Source: Lactobacillus sp. CBA3606
Lineage (GTDB): Bacteria > Bacillota > Bacilli > Lactobacillales > Lactobacillaceae
Assembly (NCBI RefSeq): GCF_002970935.1
Contig: NZ_CP027194.1
Span: forward strand, 434,001 to 498,000
Reading direction: 5' to 3'
DNA: 64,000 nucleotides
The notes under the pieces are model-generated. The model was not told where the DNA came from and ran no database searches. It was given only the letters and a program-made list of their open reading frames with translations. The position numbers were made by a program, and so were the translations under genes. Shown piece after piece: positions 43,683 through 53,686 of the stretch. The number at the start of each line of letters is the position of its first letter. The stretch's first letter is position 1.

Positions 43683-43883
43683 ATGACTTTTTATCGCTGG
43701 CTAGAACCGTTTCTAAACCAACACGGCCCGTATTATTCGGCTGCCTGCTACGCCCATTCAGATTTTGATTTCCCATTAACTAGTGATGTCCATGAATTAT
43801 CCAATTACATCACTTACTTAAATATCCGTGATTCGGTAAAAAAATCATTTTATTCGGCTTTAAACGCCTATCAAACCGCCTAA
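43683..43883 (+). CDS. YozE-family SAM-like small protein
   Basis: This 66-residue protein matches the YozE SAM-like pattern: an aromatic N-terminus (TFYRWLEPFL), an FPLTSDVHELSNYITYL helix pair, and the C-terminal FYSALNAYQ. The family is found in Firmicutes and has no settled function. Start: ATG 43683 after GAAAGGATGG; the upstream in-frame ATG at 43665 overlaps that site. It follows the recombinase-like gene by 156 nt in the same direction, with no terminator in between that I can see. Confidence 0.72.
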   Translation: MTFYRWLEPFLNQHGPYYSAACYAHSDFDFPLTSDVHELSNYITYLNIRDSVKKSFYSALNAYQTA

Positions 43884-43885
43884 AA

Positions 43886-43929
43886 AATAGCGTCCTCATT
43901 GAAAATGAAAAATCAATGGGGACGCTATT
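43886..43929. terminator. Bidirectional terminator between the YozE-like gene and msrA
   Basis: AATAGCGTCCTCATTGA pairs with TCAATGGGGACGCTATT (one G-T pair). Confidence 0.85.
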
Positions 43930-43943
43930 ACGTTAATAACTAG

Positions 43944-44462
43944 TTAGTTAGTCCAATGCTGTTTAATAAACTTTTCGCGGCCACCCATTTCTTCAATTTG
44001 ATAACGGAATGGATTACGACGATAAAAGTCTTGGTGTTCAGGTTCCGCCGGATAAAATGGCTGCACATCCTCAATCTGGGTAACAATTGGGGCGTCAAAC
44101 TGTTCACTAGCGGCTAATCGTGCCTTGGATGCGGTCGCAATTTGACGTTGGTCAGTATCTTTCACAAAAATAACCGGTCGATAGCTATCGCCACGATCTT
44201 GAAATTGCCCGGCGGCATCGGTTGGATCCGTTTGATGCCAATAAATTTCAACTAGTTCCGCATAACTAATCACTTCAGGATCAAATGTGATTTCAACGGC
44301 TTCGGTATGGCCGGTCGTATGACTAGCGACTTGTTCATAAGTGGGATTAGCAACGGTGCCACCAGTATAACCTGAGACAACCTTTTTAATTCCTGGCAAG
44401 CTATCAAAAGGCTTCACCATACACCAAAAACAGCCACCGGCAAAAATTGCTGTTGTTTCCAT
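43944..44462 (-). CDS. msrA: Peptide methionine-S-sulfoxide reductase A
   Basis: This 172-residue protein has the catalytic motif GGCFWCM (Cys11) and SGYTGG, THTEAVEI-type residues in [15 protein letters not shown], and a QYRP-like SYRPVIF block. It reduces the S-form of oxidised methionine in proteins. It is 12 nt downstream of msrB and forms an operon with it. Resolving cysteines beyond Cys14 are not obvious, as in short MsrA forms. Confidence 0.96.
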   Translation of the reverse strand: METTAIFAGGCFWCMVKPFDSLPGIKKVVSGYTGGTVANPTYEQVASHTTGHTEAVEITFDPEVISYAELVEIYWHQTDPTDAAGQFQDRGDSYRPVIFVKDTDQRQIATASKARLAASEQFDAPIVTQIEDVQPFYPAEPEHQDFYRRNPFRYQIEEMGGREKFIKQHWTN

Positions 44463-44474
44463 CTGATACGCCCC

Positions 44475-44912
44475 CTATTTATTAAAAAATGTCAAATACT
44501 TCCCATAGCCAGCTTGTTGGAGGTCAGCAACGGGAATGAACTTTAACGCGGCTGAATTGATGCAATAACGTAACCCGCCTTTGTCTTGCGGACCATCATC
44601 AAAAACATGCCCCAAATGTGACTTCGCTTCATGACTTAATACTTCCGTCCGACGCATGCCGAATGAGTGATCCGTATGTTCAGCTAATTGGGTTGATGCA
44701 ATGGGCTTAGTGAATGATGGCCAACCACAGCCAGCGTCATATTTATCTAACGAACTGAATAACACTTCACCACTAACCACATCTACATAAATCCCAGCTT
44801 GATAAAAATCATCATATTCACCGCTGAAGGGACGTTCAGTAGCGGCTTCTTGGGTAACTGCATATTGTTTTGAAGTCAATCGTTGTCGTAAAGCGGCCTT
44901 ATCTTCACTCAT
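44475..44912 (-). CDS. msrB: Peptide methionine-R-sulfoxide reductase B
   Basis: This 145-residue protein has GCGWPSF (Cys62), [11 protein letters not shown] and the catalytic [11 protein letters not shown] (Cys117). The two CxxC zinc motifs of some MsrB proteins are absent, so this is the zinc-free form. It handles the R-form of methionine sulfoxide and is translated first in the msrB-msrA unit. Start: ATG 44912 with TTAGGAGG upstream. Confidence 0.96.
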   Translation of the reverse strand: MSEDKAALRQRLTSKQYAVTQEAATERPFSGEYDDFYQAGIYVDVVSGEVLFSSLDKYDAGCGWPSFTKPIASTQLAEHTDHSFGMRRTEVLSHEAKSHLGHVFDDGPQDKGGLRYCINSAALKFIPVADLQQAGYGKYLTFFNK

Positions 44913-44984
44913 ATTATCGATTCCTCCTAAGATGATATCTGAATTTTTAGCAATTGAGTTGTGTACAACCTAATTACCTTATTT

Positions 44985-45012
44985 ATCATACCGCAAAATT
45001 TCATAAGTACAA
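44985..45012 (-). promoter_or_regulatory. Promoter of msrB-msrA
   Basis: On the minus strand TTGTAC (45012-45007), 16 nt, TATGAT (44990-44985). A small dyad GTTGT-GT-ACAAC lies just downstream at 44958-44969. Confidence 0.58.
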
Positions 45013-45023
45013 CTATTAGGCTC

Positions 45024-45055
45024 AAAAAAGGACTCGTTTTTTCAACGAGTCCTTT
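45024..45055 (-). terminator. Terminator of ppaC
   Basis: AAAGGACTCGTT and its complement followed by T6 on the minus strand. Confidence 0.9.
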
Positions 45056-45070
45056 CAGGAAACAACCTAT

Positions 45071-46000
45071 TTAGGCATTAAATGCATCAGTTAATGGTGG
45101 TACAACTTGTTTCTTACGTGAAACAACCCCTGGTAAGCTTAAGCGATTATTTTCGATTTTCTTACCAAAAGCTTTTTCAACTGGTTCCGTTGGGGCCCCA
45201 GCAATAATTAATTCAGAATTACTATCCAAAATGTTAGTTGCTAACATTAAGAATAAATCATAACCTTCAGCAGCATTTTCTGCTTTCGCAGCTGCTTCTA
45301 AGGCGACTTGACGATCAAGTACGTCAGCTAAATCAACGGTATTAATTTGAGCCACTCGCACCGTTGAACCATTCAATTCAAATGATTTGGCATCGGCATC
45401 AATTAATTCTTTTTCACTCTTGCTAGCTAAGTTAGTCCCTGCTTTAAGCATGTCCAACCCATAAGCTTCGTAATCAATTTTTGCAATATTTGCCAAGTCT
45501 TTAACAACAGCTACATCAGTTGGCGTTGTTGTTGGTGACTTCAACAATAACGTATCTGAAATGATTGCTGAAAGCATTAATCCGGCTAACTTAGCTGGAA
45601 TTTCAACATTGTTTTCTTTAAATAACTTGTATATAACAGTGCTACAGCAACCAAGTGGTTCAGCCCGGTAAAACAATGGTTGAGTCGTTTCAAAACCAGC
45701 AATCCGATGATGATCAACCACATGAGTCACTGTAACATCAGCAATATCGCTGACACTTTGTTGTGGTTCATTATGATCAACTAACATAACCTCACTAACT
45801 TCAGGTGCCGCTTTAGTGATGACCCGTAGTGCGGGTTCGTCAAAATAATCTAAAACAAATTTAGTTTCTTCATTAGGTTCGCCCAAAGCAACTGCTTCAG
45901 TATCCATCCCTAACTTGTTATCTAAATATGAAAGTGCCTTAGCAGCAACAATTGCGTCAGTATCCGGACTTTGATGACCGAAAATTAATTCTTTGCTCAT
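45071..46000 (-). CDS. ppaC: Manganese-dependent inorganic pyrophosphatase
   Basis: This 309-residue family II pyrophosphatase of the DHH superfamily has [15 protein letters not shown] (metal-binding His/Asp), [20 protein letters not shown] and the C-terminal [10 protein letters not shown] substrate motif. It hydrolyses PPi in the cytoplasm. It lies 21 nt after the LysR gene in the same direction with AAGGGAG as its site, so it may be partly read from the LysR promoter. Confidence 0.96.
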   Translation of the reverse strand: MSKELIFGHQSPDTDAIVAAKALSYLDNKLGMDTEAVALGEPNEETKFVLDYFDEPALRVITKAAPEVSEVMLVDHNEPQQSVSDIADVTVTHVVDHHRIAGFETTQPLFYRAEPLGCCSTVIYKLFKENNVEIPAKLAGLMLSAIISDTLLLKSPTTTPTDVAVVKDLANIAKIDYEAYGLDMLKAGTNLASKSEKELIDADAKSFELNGSTVRVAQINTVDLADVLDRQVALEAAAKAENAAEGYDLFLMLATNILDSNSELIIAGAPTEPVEKAFGKKIENNRLSLPGVVSRKKQVVPPLTDAFNA

Positions 46001-46021
46001 TAGTAAAAGACTCCCTTATAA

Positions 46022-46981
46022 CTATTTTTGATTAATTTTTTGTAACCGTGAGATATAGTCTTCGGCATGTAAGTAATTATCAAATTCATCCAAGAAATTC
46101 TTAATCCGCGGAATTTGATCCTTATCCTTACGAAAGACGAAGTTTAAATCAAATTTAATCGCGGGTTCAAATGAAACCGTGTGTAAATTATCAGCTGTTG
46201 GATTAGCTACCATAAACGAATTTGGCAATGCCGTATTCGTGCCTGTCGCAGCCACAAACCGATAAATTTGTTGTGGCGTCGTAAACCGTGCAATCGCCGT
46301 TGGCAAATCCGCCAATTGGTTCTTGTAAGATTCTTTGATAACTTGATCCAAATAATAATTTTCAGGATACATTACCCATGGTTCGCTGGTTGTATCTTTA
46401 AATTTAATTCGTTTCTTTTTGGCCTGCTTAGGATCACTAGTAATAAATAGCAAGTCATCTTGAATAATCCGTTTTGATTGGTATGGTTTCCAGTTCTTGA
46501 TACTTTCATCTGGCAAATACATAACCGCCAAGTCAATTCGGTTATTTTCTAAACGTTCCCAAATCTCTTTACGCGTTAACATGTGGAACGAAATAATCAC
46601 GTTCGGATTAGCATCATAATACTTAATCGCAAAATCCTCGAAAACATGATCTTCAATCGACGCCAAAATCCCGATATTGATGGACCCTTGGGTTGCGCTG
46701 GTCGTTTGTTGAATTTCATCAGTTGCCTTATTAAGGACATTATAAATGCTATGTGTCGCATTCAACATCGTATAGCCAGCATCTGACAGTCGCAGCTTTT
46801 TACCCACGGAATAGAACAATGGTGCGCCGACTGTGCGCTCTAATTTTTTAATTTGTTGCGTTAACGCGGGCTGAGTAATTCCCAAAATTTGCGCCGCTTG
46901 TGTATAATTCATTGTTTCAGCTAATTGCAAAAAATAAGTTAAAGTTTTAGATGAAAAAATACTTTCTTGCGTTGTTTTCAT
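46022..46981 (-). CDS. LysR-family transcriptional regulator
   Basis: This 319-residue protein has the LysR helix-turn-helix (FLQLAETMNYTQAAQILGITQPALTQQIKKLE, about 17-48) and a periplasmic-binding-type effector domain with INIGILASIEDHVFEDFA near 95. It is immediately upstream of ppaC, which may be coincidental. Ligand and targets are unknown. Start: ATG 46981 with GAAAGGATC upstream; TATAAT at 47037-47032 (minus strand) is the likely -10. Confidence 0.9.
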   Translation of the reverse strand: MKTTQESIFSSKTLTYFLQLAETMNYTQAAQILGITQPALTQQIKKLERTVGAPLFYSVGKKLRLSDAGYTMLNATHSIYNVLNKATDEIQQTTSATQGSINIGILASIEDHVFEDFAIKYYDANPNVIISFHMLTRKEIWERLENNRIDLAVMYLPDESIKNWKPYQSKRIIQDDLLFITSDPKQAKKKRIKFKDTTSEPWVMYPENYYLDQVIKESYKNQLADLPTAIARFTTPQQIYRFVAATGTNTALPNSFMVANPTADNLHTVSFEPAIKFDLNFVFRKDKDQIPRIKNFLDEFDNYLHAEDYISRLQKINQK

Positions 46982-47155
46982 GAATTTTACCTGATCCTTT
47001 CGTCTTATCGTAACCTTATAATAGCTATAATATTATACAAGTTTAGAATTGAAAGCAAGCGATTGTTATCAGTAAATAAACCTTAACTAATTATTAATTG
47101 TATCTTAGTCTTGTTTTCATGGTAAGCCAATGTTCGAACGCATGCAAGCGTTATT

Positions 47156-49606
47156 TTAAACCGTTAATGGCACTGGATGAACCTGAATGGACACTGGAGT
47201 TCCTTCCTTGTCAGTATCAATAACAAAGGAGCCGTTTGAATAACGGGCACTCACAGGATGTTCATCACTCAAAATAGAATGACGCTTATAATGGTCCGTT
47301 AAGACTTCTAAAGCGATCCCCGTTTGTTGGGCATCGATTAAAACGTAATCTGCAATCTCATGCGGCTTACTCTTCAATTCACGTAAGACTTGAACGCCCC
47401 GTCGAGCACGACTGGTCACAGGAATATCAGCTACTTTCATTTTCTTAAAGGACCCACGTTGCGTAATCATGGCAACCAAATCCGTCGTCGCCGCAATTGT
47501 TGCACGCACGATTAAATCATCTCGTAAATCCATTGACTTAACACCCACGGCCTTAGCACCGATGGTTGGCACTTCGCTCAAGTCATAGCGCAACCCATAC
47601 CCATGCTGCGTCATTAAGACTAAGGTGCCCGTTGGTGCGCTTGGTAAATACTGAACCGATACGACTGCTGACGTGGCGGCCTTTAGCTTCATGAATTGAC
47701 TCGCACGAGTTTTATAAGTTCGCCCAGGCAAGTAATCTGCAAAGGCCGTTTGTTTGATATAGCCATCATTAGTCGCAATTAGAAACTTCCCGGTTTGTTG
47801 TAGGTCAGTAAAATTAAAGACCCACGTAATCCGTTCATCAGCTGCTAAACCAATGGTTTGCGAAATATGTTCACCAGTATCTTTCCACTTGGCATCAGCG
47901 ATTTCATAGACCGGCCGATAAATTAAGTGTCCTAAATTCGTGAACATCATCAAATGATCCAACGTATTATTCTTTTCCAAATAAATTGGGAAATCGGCTT
48001 CTTTCAAACCATTATCCTCGGCATCAGATGCCGTGTAAGACCGTAAGCTAGTTCGCTTGATATAGCCATCATGACTAATCATCACGACAACATCTTCTTG
48101 TGGAATCACAACTTCCGTTTCAATCTTCAATTCTTGAATTTCAGTTTGAATTTCAGTTAAACGCTGACTAGGATACGCTTTTTGAATCGCCTTTAACTCA
48201 CGCCGCAAAACTTTATCAAGCTCTTTAGGTTCCTCTAAAATAGCATGATAGCGTTCAATTGCGGCAGCCAGTTCAGCCGCTTCTTTTTCCAATTGTGTAA
48301 CGTCAGTATTAGTTAACCGATAAAGTTGCATCGTTACAATAGCTTCAGCTTGCGCTTCGCTAAAATCAAATTGTTGCACTAAGTTGGTTTTAGCATCTTT
48401 TTTATCTTTACTGCCTCGAATAGTAGCAATCACTTGATCCAAAATTGACATGGCTTTAATTAAACCTTGCACAATATGTTGCCGATCAGCCGCTTTAGTT
48501 AGATTAAACTGCGTCCGTCGAGTAATCACATCACGTTGATGTTCCAAATACGCCGTCAAAATGGTTTTTAAGCCCACATGTTCTGGCCGCTGGTGATAAA
48601 TTGCCACCATATTAAAGTTATACGTAATTTGCAAATCAGTATTTTTAAACAGGTACGTTAAAATTCCAGCCGCATTCACATCACGTTTTAGTTCAATGAC
48701 GATCGATAGGCCTTTACGATCACTCTCATCACGAACTTCGGCAATGCCTTCGATTTTCTTCATAATCCGAATTTCATCCATCTTCTTAACCAATTGGGCC
48801 TTGTTGACTTCATATGGGATTTCAGAAACTTCGATTTGAGCTTTATTCCCCTTCAAGGGAACAATCTTAGTCCGTGAACGAACGGCGATACGGCCACGAC
48901 CAGTTTCATAAGCCTTCTTAATACCATTTAGTCCTTGAATAATCCCACCGGTTGGAAAATCTGGGCCCTTTACGAAATCCATTAAATCGGCCAAATTCGC
49001 TTTAGGATGATTCATTAGAAATAGGATTGCATCAATGACTTCTCCTAAATTATGCGGTGGAATCTCGGTCGCATAGCCGGCTGAAATCCCCGTCGCACCA
49101 TTAACGAGTAAATTAGGAAACCGCGCTGGCAAAACCGTTGGTTCATATTCAGTATCGTCAAAGTTTAAGACCATATCGACCGTTTTGCGATCAATATCTT
49201 GTAACATTTCACCTGCAATTTTGCTTAAACGAGCTTCTGTATAACGCATCGCCGCTGCGGGATCACCATCCATGGACCCGTTATTTCCATGCATTTCGAT
49301 TAGCGGTTCGCGTAACTTCCAATCTTGACTAAGTCGAACCATCGCTTCATAGATTGAAGAATCCCCATGTGGATGAAAATTCCCCATGACGTTTCCAACT
49401 GACTTGGCCGACTTTCGGAAGCTTTTATCAAAGGTATTACCATCCTGATTCATCGCATATAAAATCCGACGTTGCACTGGCTTTAAGCCATCTCGAATAT
49501 CTGGTAATGCCCGTTCTTGAATAATATACTTAGAATAACGGCCAAAGCGGTCGCCCATGACGTCTTCAAGCGTCAATTCTTGAATTTTTGATTGATTAGT
49601 TGTCAA
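47156..49606 (-). CDS. parC: DNA topoisomerase IV subunit A
   Basis: This 816-residue GyrA/ParC protein has the quinolone-resistance region HPHGDSSIYEAMVRLSQDWK and active-site Tyr in AMRYTEARLS, then the long coiled coil and a beta-pinwheel C-terminal domain. Residues at the QRDR positions are Ser and Glu, the usual sensitive type. It starts at TTG (49606) with AAGGAGG, 12 nt after parE. It lacks a full gyrase box, consistent with ParC. Confidence 0.96.
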   Translation of the reverse strand: MTTNQSKIQELTLEDVMGDRFGRYSKYIIQERALPDIRDGLKPVQRRILYAMNQDGNTFDKSFRKSAKSVGNVMGNFHPHGDSSIYEAMVRLSQDWKLREPLIEMHGNNGSMDGDPAAAMRYTEARLSKIAGEMLQDIDRKTVDMVLNFDDTEYEPTVLPARFPNLLVNGATGISAGYATEIPPHNLGEVIDAILFLMNHPKANLADLMDFVKGPDFPTGGIIQGLNGIKKAYETGRGRIAVRSRTKIVPLKGNKAQIEVSEIPYEVNKAQLVKKMDEIRIMKKIEGIAEVRDESDRKGLSIVIELKRDVNAAGILTYLFKNTDLQITYNFNMVAIYHQRPEHVGLKTILTAYLEHQRDVITRRTQFNLTKAADRQHIVQGLIKAMSILDQVIATIRGSKDKKDAKTNLVQQFDFSEAQAEAIVTMQLYRLTNTDVTQLEKEAAELAAAIERYHAILEEPKELDKVLRRELKAIQKAYPSQRLTEIQTEIQELKIETEVVIPQEDVVVMISHDGYIKRTSLRSYTASDAEDNGLKEADFPIYLEKNNTLDHLMMFTNLGHLIYRPVYEIADAKWKDTGEHISQTIGLAADERITWVFNFTDLQQTGKFLIATNDGYIKQTAFADYLPGRTYKTRASQFMKLKAATSAVVSVQYLPSAPTGTLVLMTQHGYGLRYDLSEVPTIGAKAVGVKSMDLRDDLIVRATIAATTDLVAMITQRGSFKKMKVADIPVTSRARRGVQVLRELKSKPHEIADYVLIDAQQTGIALEVLTDHYKRHSILSDEHPVSARYSNGSFVIDTDKEGTPVSIQVHPVPLTV

Positions 49607-49618
49607 TTTGCGACCTCC

Positions 49619-51625
49619 TTATTTTTTCAATTGCTGGGCCAGCTCTTCATCGGCCTGTTCATGAGCCGAAGTCACGGCTTGGTTATCTAGCAAAGAACCA
49701 TCTTCATCGAGACTGAATTGAACGTTGTTTTCAATCCACTTCCGCCGCGGTTCAACCTTATCACCCATCAGTGTCGTGACTCTTTTTTCAGCTAAAGCAG
49801 CATCGTCAATCCGAACACGAACTAAAGTTCGCATATCAGGATCCATAGTCGTTTCCCATAATTGTTCCGCATTCATTTCGCCAAGCCCTTTGTAACGTTG
49901 CAGCGCATAGCCCTTGCCGAAAGTCTTGGTTCGTAAAGCCAATTCTTCATCAGTCCACGCATATTCCGTCCGTAGCTTTTTTCCTTGTTTCTTCTGTAGC
50001 CGATATAATGGTGGCAAAGCAATATAAATCTTACCGGCATCAATCATTGGGCGCATGTATTTATAGAAAAAGGTCAATAATAAAATCTGAATATGCGCAC
50101 CATCAGTATCCGCATCAGTCATAATAATGACTTTGTCATAATTACTGGCTGCAACATCAAATTCTGGTCCAACTCCCGCCCCAATTGTATAGATCATGGT
50201 GTTGATTTCTTCATTCTTAACAATATCTTGTAATTTGGCTTTTTCGGTGTTTAAAACCTTACCACGTAAAGGTAAGATCGCTTGGAACTTACGATCACGA
50301 CCTTGTTTTGCAGAACCACCGGCGGAATCCCCTTCAACTAAGAAAAGCTCATTTCGCTTGGCATTCTTCGATTGGGCCGGCGTTAGCTTACCAGACAGTA
50401 AGCGTTCTTGCTTGTGCCGGCGCTTCCCATTACGACTCTCATCACGGGCCTTGCGAGCTGCTTCACGTGCCTGCCGAGCCTTGGTCGATTTGCGGATTAA
50501 CATCTGCGCAAATTCACCATTTTCCATTAAGAAAAATTGTAATTGCTCACTAATCACGCTATCGACAATGGTCCGTGCTTCTGGCGTCCCAAGTTTTTCC
50601 TTGGTCTGGCCTTCAAATTGCAACAAATTTTCGGGAATGCGTAGCGAAATCACTGCAGATAGCCCTTCGCGCACATCGGCACCTTCTAGGTTTTTATCTT
50701 TTTCCTTTAAAAGACCGACCTTCCGTGCATATTCATTAAAAGCTTTGGTCCAGGCACTCCGAAAACCGGCTTCATGAGTCCCACCATCAGGCGTCCGTAC
50801 GTTATTGACGAACGATAATAAGTTTTCAGAGTAGCCATCGTTATATTGTGCGGCTACTTCAACCTCAACGCCATCCTTAGTGCCATCAAAGTCCATGACA
50901 TCACCCAAGGTATCTTTGTCTTCATTGAGATAAGTCACGAATTCTTTGATGCCCGCTTCATAATGAAAAACAATTTCTTGCGCTTGATTTTCGCGTTCAT
51001 CGGTCAACGTAATCTTGACACCTTTTAATAAAAAGGCAGATTCACGTAAGCGTTCCGATAAAGTTTGAAAATTATAAACTGTTGTTGTAAAAATACTAGA
51101 ATCTGGTTTAAACGTTAACGTCGTTCCAGTTGGTTTATTGGTTTTGCCTTTTTTCTCGAGGGTGCCCACTGGGTGCCCGCCATTTTTAAATTTTTCTTGA
51201 TAGCGATAACCATCACGAACGATGGTGACCGTCAATTCGGTCGATAGTGCATTCACAACACTAGCACCGACGCCATGCAAGCCGCCTGAGGTCTTATAGC
51301 CCCCTTGACCGAACTTACCGCCGGCATGGAGCACCGTCAGAATAACTTCTGGCGTGGGAACACCTGAAGCATGCATCCCAACGGGCATCCCACGACCATG
51401 ATCCACGACCGTGATGCTATTGTCAGCATGAATGATGACATTGATTTCTTTCCCAAAACCTGCTAAAGCTTCATCAACCGCGTTATCAACTATTTCATAA
51501 ACCAAATGGTGTAAACCACGGCCGTCGGTTGACCCAATATACATCCCTGGTCGTTTCCGAACAGCTTCTAATCCTTCAAGCACTTGAATTGAAGAATCAT
51601 CATATGTTTGCATTTTTTTTGCCAT
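49619..51625 (-). CDS. parE: DNA topoisomerase IV subunit B
   Basis: This 668-residue GHKL ATPase has YEIVDNAVDEALAGF, VDHGRGMPVG and GGLHGVGASVVNALS, the TOPRIM motif LVEGDSAGGSAKQGRD with DADTDGAHI, and the C-terminal RYKGLGEMN. It forms topoisomerase IV with the downstream ParC and decatenates daughter chromosomes. Start: ATG 51625 (AAAGGAG upstream); the nearby ATGATG is out of frame. Confidence 0.97.
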   Translation of the reverse strand: MAKKMQTYDDSSIQVLEGLEAVRKRPGMYIGSTDGRGLHHLVYEIVDNAVDEALAGFGKEINVIIHADNSITVVDHGRGMPVGMHASGVPTPEVILTVLHAGGKFGQGGYKTSGGLHGVGASVVNALSTELTVTIVRDGYRYQEKFKNGGHPVGTLEKKGKTNKPTGTTLTFKPDSSIFTTTVYNFQTLSERLRESAFLLKGVKITLTDERENQAQEIVFHYEAGIKEFVTYLNEDKDTLGDVMDFDGTKDGVEVEVAAQYNDGYSENLLSFVNNVRTPDGGTHEAGFRSAWTKAFNEYARKVGLLKEKDKNLEGADVREGLSAVISLRIPENLLQFEGQTKEKLGTPEARTIVDSVISEQLQFFLMENGEFAQMLIRKSTKARQAREAARKARDESRNGKRRHKQERLLSGKLTPAQSKNAKRNELFLVEGDSAGGSAKQGRDRKFQAILPLRGKVLNTEKAKLQDIVKNEEINTMIYTIGAGVGPEFDVAASNYDKVIIMTDADTDGAHIQILLLTFFYKYMRPMIDAGKIYIALPPLYRLQKKQGKKLRTEYAWTDEELALRTKTFGKGYALQRYKGLGEMNAEQLWETTMDPDMRTLVRVRIDDAALAEKRVTTLMGDKVEPRRKWIENNVQFSLDEDGSLLDNQAVTSAHEQADEELAQQLKK

Positions 51626-51730
51626 TCATCATTTGCTCCTTTGGTTTTCTGTTCATAATTGTTTCATTAACCCTTTACTGTCGCCGATTATCCGGTCCTA
51701 GCAATGCTAAATCGAAACTATGCAGATTAA

Positions 51731-51736
51731 ATTATA
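51731..51736 (-). promoter_or_regulatory. Extended -10 of parE
   Basis: On the minus strand TGC-TATAAT, an extended -10 with a poor -35, about 105 nt upstream of the start codon. The remainder of the 372-nt divergent region contains the LexA-like box at 51865-51878 and no ORF with start signals. Confidence 0.55.
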
Positions 51737-51864
51737 GCACAGCAATTGTAATTATTTACTTATTTTGCGATATTAAATGATTGTGAGGCGAATTTTAAGC
51801 CACACTTCGTTTAAAATTTAAGTAAATCCTATAATTAAAACATCAGAATACAGATTTAAATATA

Positions 51865-51878
51865 CGAATGTATGTTCG
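51865..51878. promoter_or_regulatory. LexA (SOS)-box-like site between parE and plsY
   Basis: CGAATGTATGTTCG differs at one position from the Firmicutes LexA consensus CGAAC-N4-GTTCG. In Bacillus subtilis parE-parC is a LexA target, which makes the position notable, although it lies about 130 nt upstream of the visible -10. Confidence 0.42.
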
Positions 51879-51997
51879 CTTAATTGTAATCAATCGCCCC
51901 ACCGTTTGTCAACTGAAAATTTTTTAATCAAAACTGACCCGATTGCCCTTAAAGCATGCTAAAATATTGGTTGACTCTATTACAGGAGGACTCAATT

Positions 51998-52612
51998 GTG
52001 GAAATTATACTCATGCTGATTGTCGCCTATTTGCTAGGTGCAATTCCTTCGGGTGTCATCATTGGCAAGCTTTTCTTTCATACGGATATTCGCCAAGCGG
52101 GTAGCGGAAATATTGGTACGACCAACACTTATCGGGTACTAGGCCCAACCGCTGGCACCATCGTAATGGCTATGGACATCTTAAAAGGAACCCTAGCGGC
52201 TGCACAACCAGCGCTCTTTCATTTACCCGTTAATGCGCTATTGATTGGTTTAGGGGCCATCGTCGGCCATACTTTCTCAATCTTTATTGGTTTTAAAGGT
52301 GGCAAAGCGGTCGCCACTAGTGCGGGCATTCTATTAGCCTATAACTGGCATTTCTTCTTAATTGCCAGTGCCATTATGTTCACATTAGTCTATCTAACCA
52401 GTATGGTTAGCGTTGCGAGCATGACCTCACTAACCTTAGTTAGCCTAATTGCAATCTTCTATTATCAAGATTGGATTTTATCCGTCATTGCAGTCATATT
52501 AACCATCTTTATTTTCTATCGGCACCGAACTAATATTAAACGTATTTTAGCTGGGACCGAATCGTTAGTGCATTTTGGGCTTGGCTGGCGCCACTATCAA
52601 CGTAAGCAGTAA
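51998..52612 (+). CDS. plsY: Acyl-phosphate glycerol-3-phosphate acyltransferase
   Basis: This 204-residue PlsY protein has five or more membrane helices and the three conserved motifs: IPSGVIIGKLF near the first loop, GSGNIGTTNTYRVLG near 36-50 and FKGGKAVATSAG near 100-112. It makes lysophosphatidic acid at the membrane. I use GTG 51998 with ACAGGAGG upstream; the open frame to 51956 does not carry a site. It is divergent from parE. Confidence 0.94.
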   Translation: MEIILMLIVAYLLGAIPSGVIIGKLFFHTDIRQAGSGNIGTTNTYRVLGPTAGTIVMAMDILKGTLAAAQPALFHLPVNALLIGLGAIVGHTFSIFIGFKGGKAVATSAGILLAYNWHFFLIASAIMFTLVYLTSMVSVASMTSLTLVSLIAIFYYQDWILSVIAVILTIFIFYRHRTNIKRILAGTESLVHFGLGWRHYQRKQ

Positions 52613-52615
52613 CCT

Positions 52616-52648
52616 AAAAAGGCTGAAACGCAATGTTTCAGCCTTTTT
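52616..52648 (+). terminator. Terminator of plsY
   Basis: AAAAAGGCTGAAAC and its complement form a 14-bp stem with a T-run. Confidence 0.93.
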
Positions 52649-52692
52649 GCTGGGTTAAAAATTGGGTTATTGCGGGTGTTGATTTTGTTTGC

Positions 52693-52707
52693 TTTAGTTA
52701 AAGTAAC
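52693..52707 (+). repeat. Copy of dispersed motif TTTAGTTAAAGTAAC
   Basis: Second plus-strand copy, between two convergent terminators and so not at a promoter. Both plus-strand copies are preceded by TTGATTTTGT within 6 nt. Confidence 0.6.
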
Positions 52708-52737
52708 ATAATACTAATTGATTATTTTAACAAAAAC

Positions 52738-52773
52738 AAAAAAATAGCCGCCATCCGCAATGACGACGACTAT
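52738..52773 (-). terminator. Terminator of the epimerase-like gene
   Basis: On the minus strand ATAGTCGTC pairs with GGCGGCTAT through two G-T pairs and is followed by T7. Confidence 0.8.
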
Positions 52774-52784
52774 CAACGAGCCGA

Positions 52785-53663
52785 TTAGAAAAACTTAATC
52801 GCATAACTGGCATTAAATGTTTGATTAGCTGCTAACCGATTAATACCCATTTTATGACTTAATTGCCCATCATGATTGATATTATCCGCAATCCCCCACC
52901 AAGGTTCAAGACAAACAAACGGTGCCGCTTGTGGGTATGGTGACCACAGCCCCACGTATGGTGCCGCATCAATCGTCATTGCAACCCCATGGTCATCTAA
53001 GTCGGAGCTTAACAGTAATGTCGTTTCTTGCTTATTCAAGGCCAAAATAACCGCATCATCTTTAAACAGCTCCCGGGTTAAGGGTAACGGCTTAGACAGG
53101 TCCATCGTCGTCGCCTGATCAACATCATTATAAGGGGCTTGTAATGGGATGTGTTGATACTTTTGTTTAGGTGCCACTGTGACCTGATAATTAGCTAAAC
53201 TTCCCTCAGGCGTCGCTAACGGGGCGTTAAACGCTGGATGTCCACCGATTGAGAACAATAGTTCTTGATTAGCTGGATTATGCACGTCATAGCCGACCGT
53301 TAATTCATGATCCGTTAACGTGTAGTGTAAGCGTAACCGGAACGCAAAGGGATACATCGCACGGGTAGCCTGGCTATCGGTTAATTCTAGTACGGCTTGC
53401 GTTGGTGTCTGTGACACCACTCGGAACGTTTGATCCCGCGCAAACCCATGTTGCCCCATTTGATAACTTTGACCAGCAATTGTATACTGATCGTCTTTTA
53501 ATCGACCGACGATTGGAAATAGCACGGGCGCATGCCGACCCCAAAACTTCGGATCAGCCTGCCACATGTATTCAAGCCCATCATTGGCCTTTACACTGCT
53601 TAACTCTGCGCCCGCTTCATTAATTTGGACGGTGAGGTATTCATTTTTCAATTCAACTGTCAT
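52785..53663 (-). CDS. Aldose 1-epimerase family protein (LacX-like)
   Basis: This 292-residue beta-rich protein has the LacX-type features GAELSSVKANDGLEYMWQ, WGRHAPVLFPIVGRLKDD, MGQHGFARDQTF and the catalytic-type Glu in CLEPWWGIADN. It probably interconverts sugar anomers; the sugar is unknown. It is 23 nt downstream of hslU in the same direction and may be read through from that operon. Confidence 0.87.
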   Translation of the reverse strand: MTVELKNEYLTVQINEAGAELSSVKANDGLEYMWQADPKFWGRHAPVLFPIVGRLKDDQYTIAGQSYQMGQHGFARDQTFRVVSQTPTQAVLELTDSQATRAMYPFAFRLRLHYTLTDHELTVGYDVHNPANQELLFSIGGHPAFNAPLATPEGSLANYQVTVAPKQKYQHIPLQAPYNDVDQATTMDLSKPLPLTRELFKDDAVILALNKQETTLLLSSDLDDHGVAMTIDAAPYVGLWSPYPQAAPFVCLEPWWGIADNINHDGQLSHKMGINRLAANQTFNASYAIKFF

Positions 53664-53686
53664 TACCGTTGACTCCCTTGTTTTAA

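Noticed and set aside
50196-50777. 193-codon plus-strand frame inside parE
   Set aside because: Antisense shadow of the highly biased parE coding sequence; no start signals or homology features.
51529-51780. Plus-strand 83-codon frame at the parE start region
   Set aside because: It is antisense to parE, has no good ribosome-binding site and spans the parE promoter.
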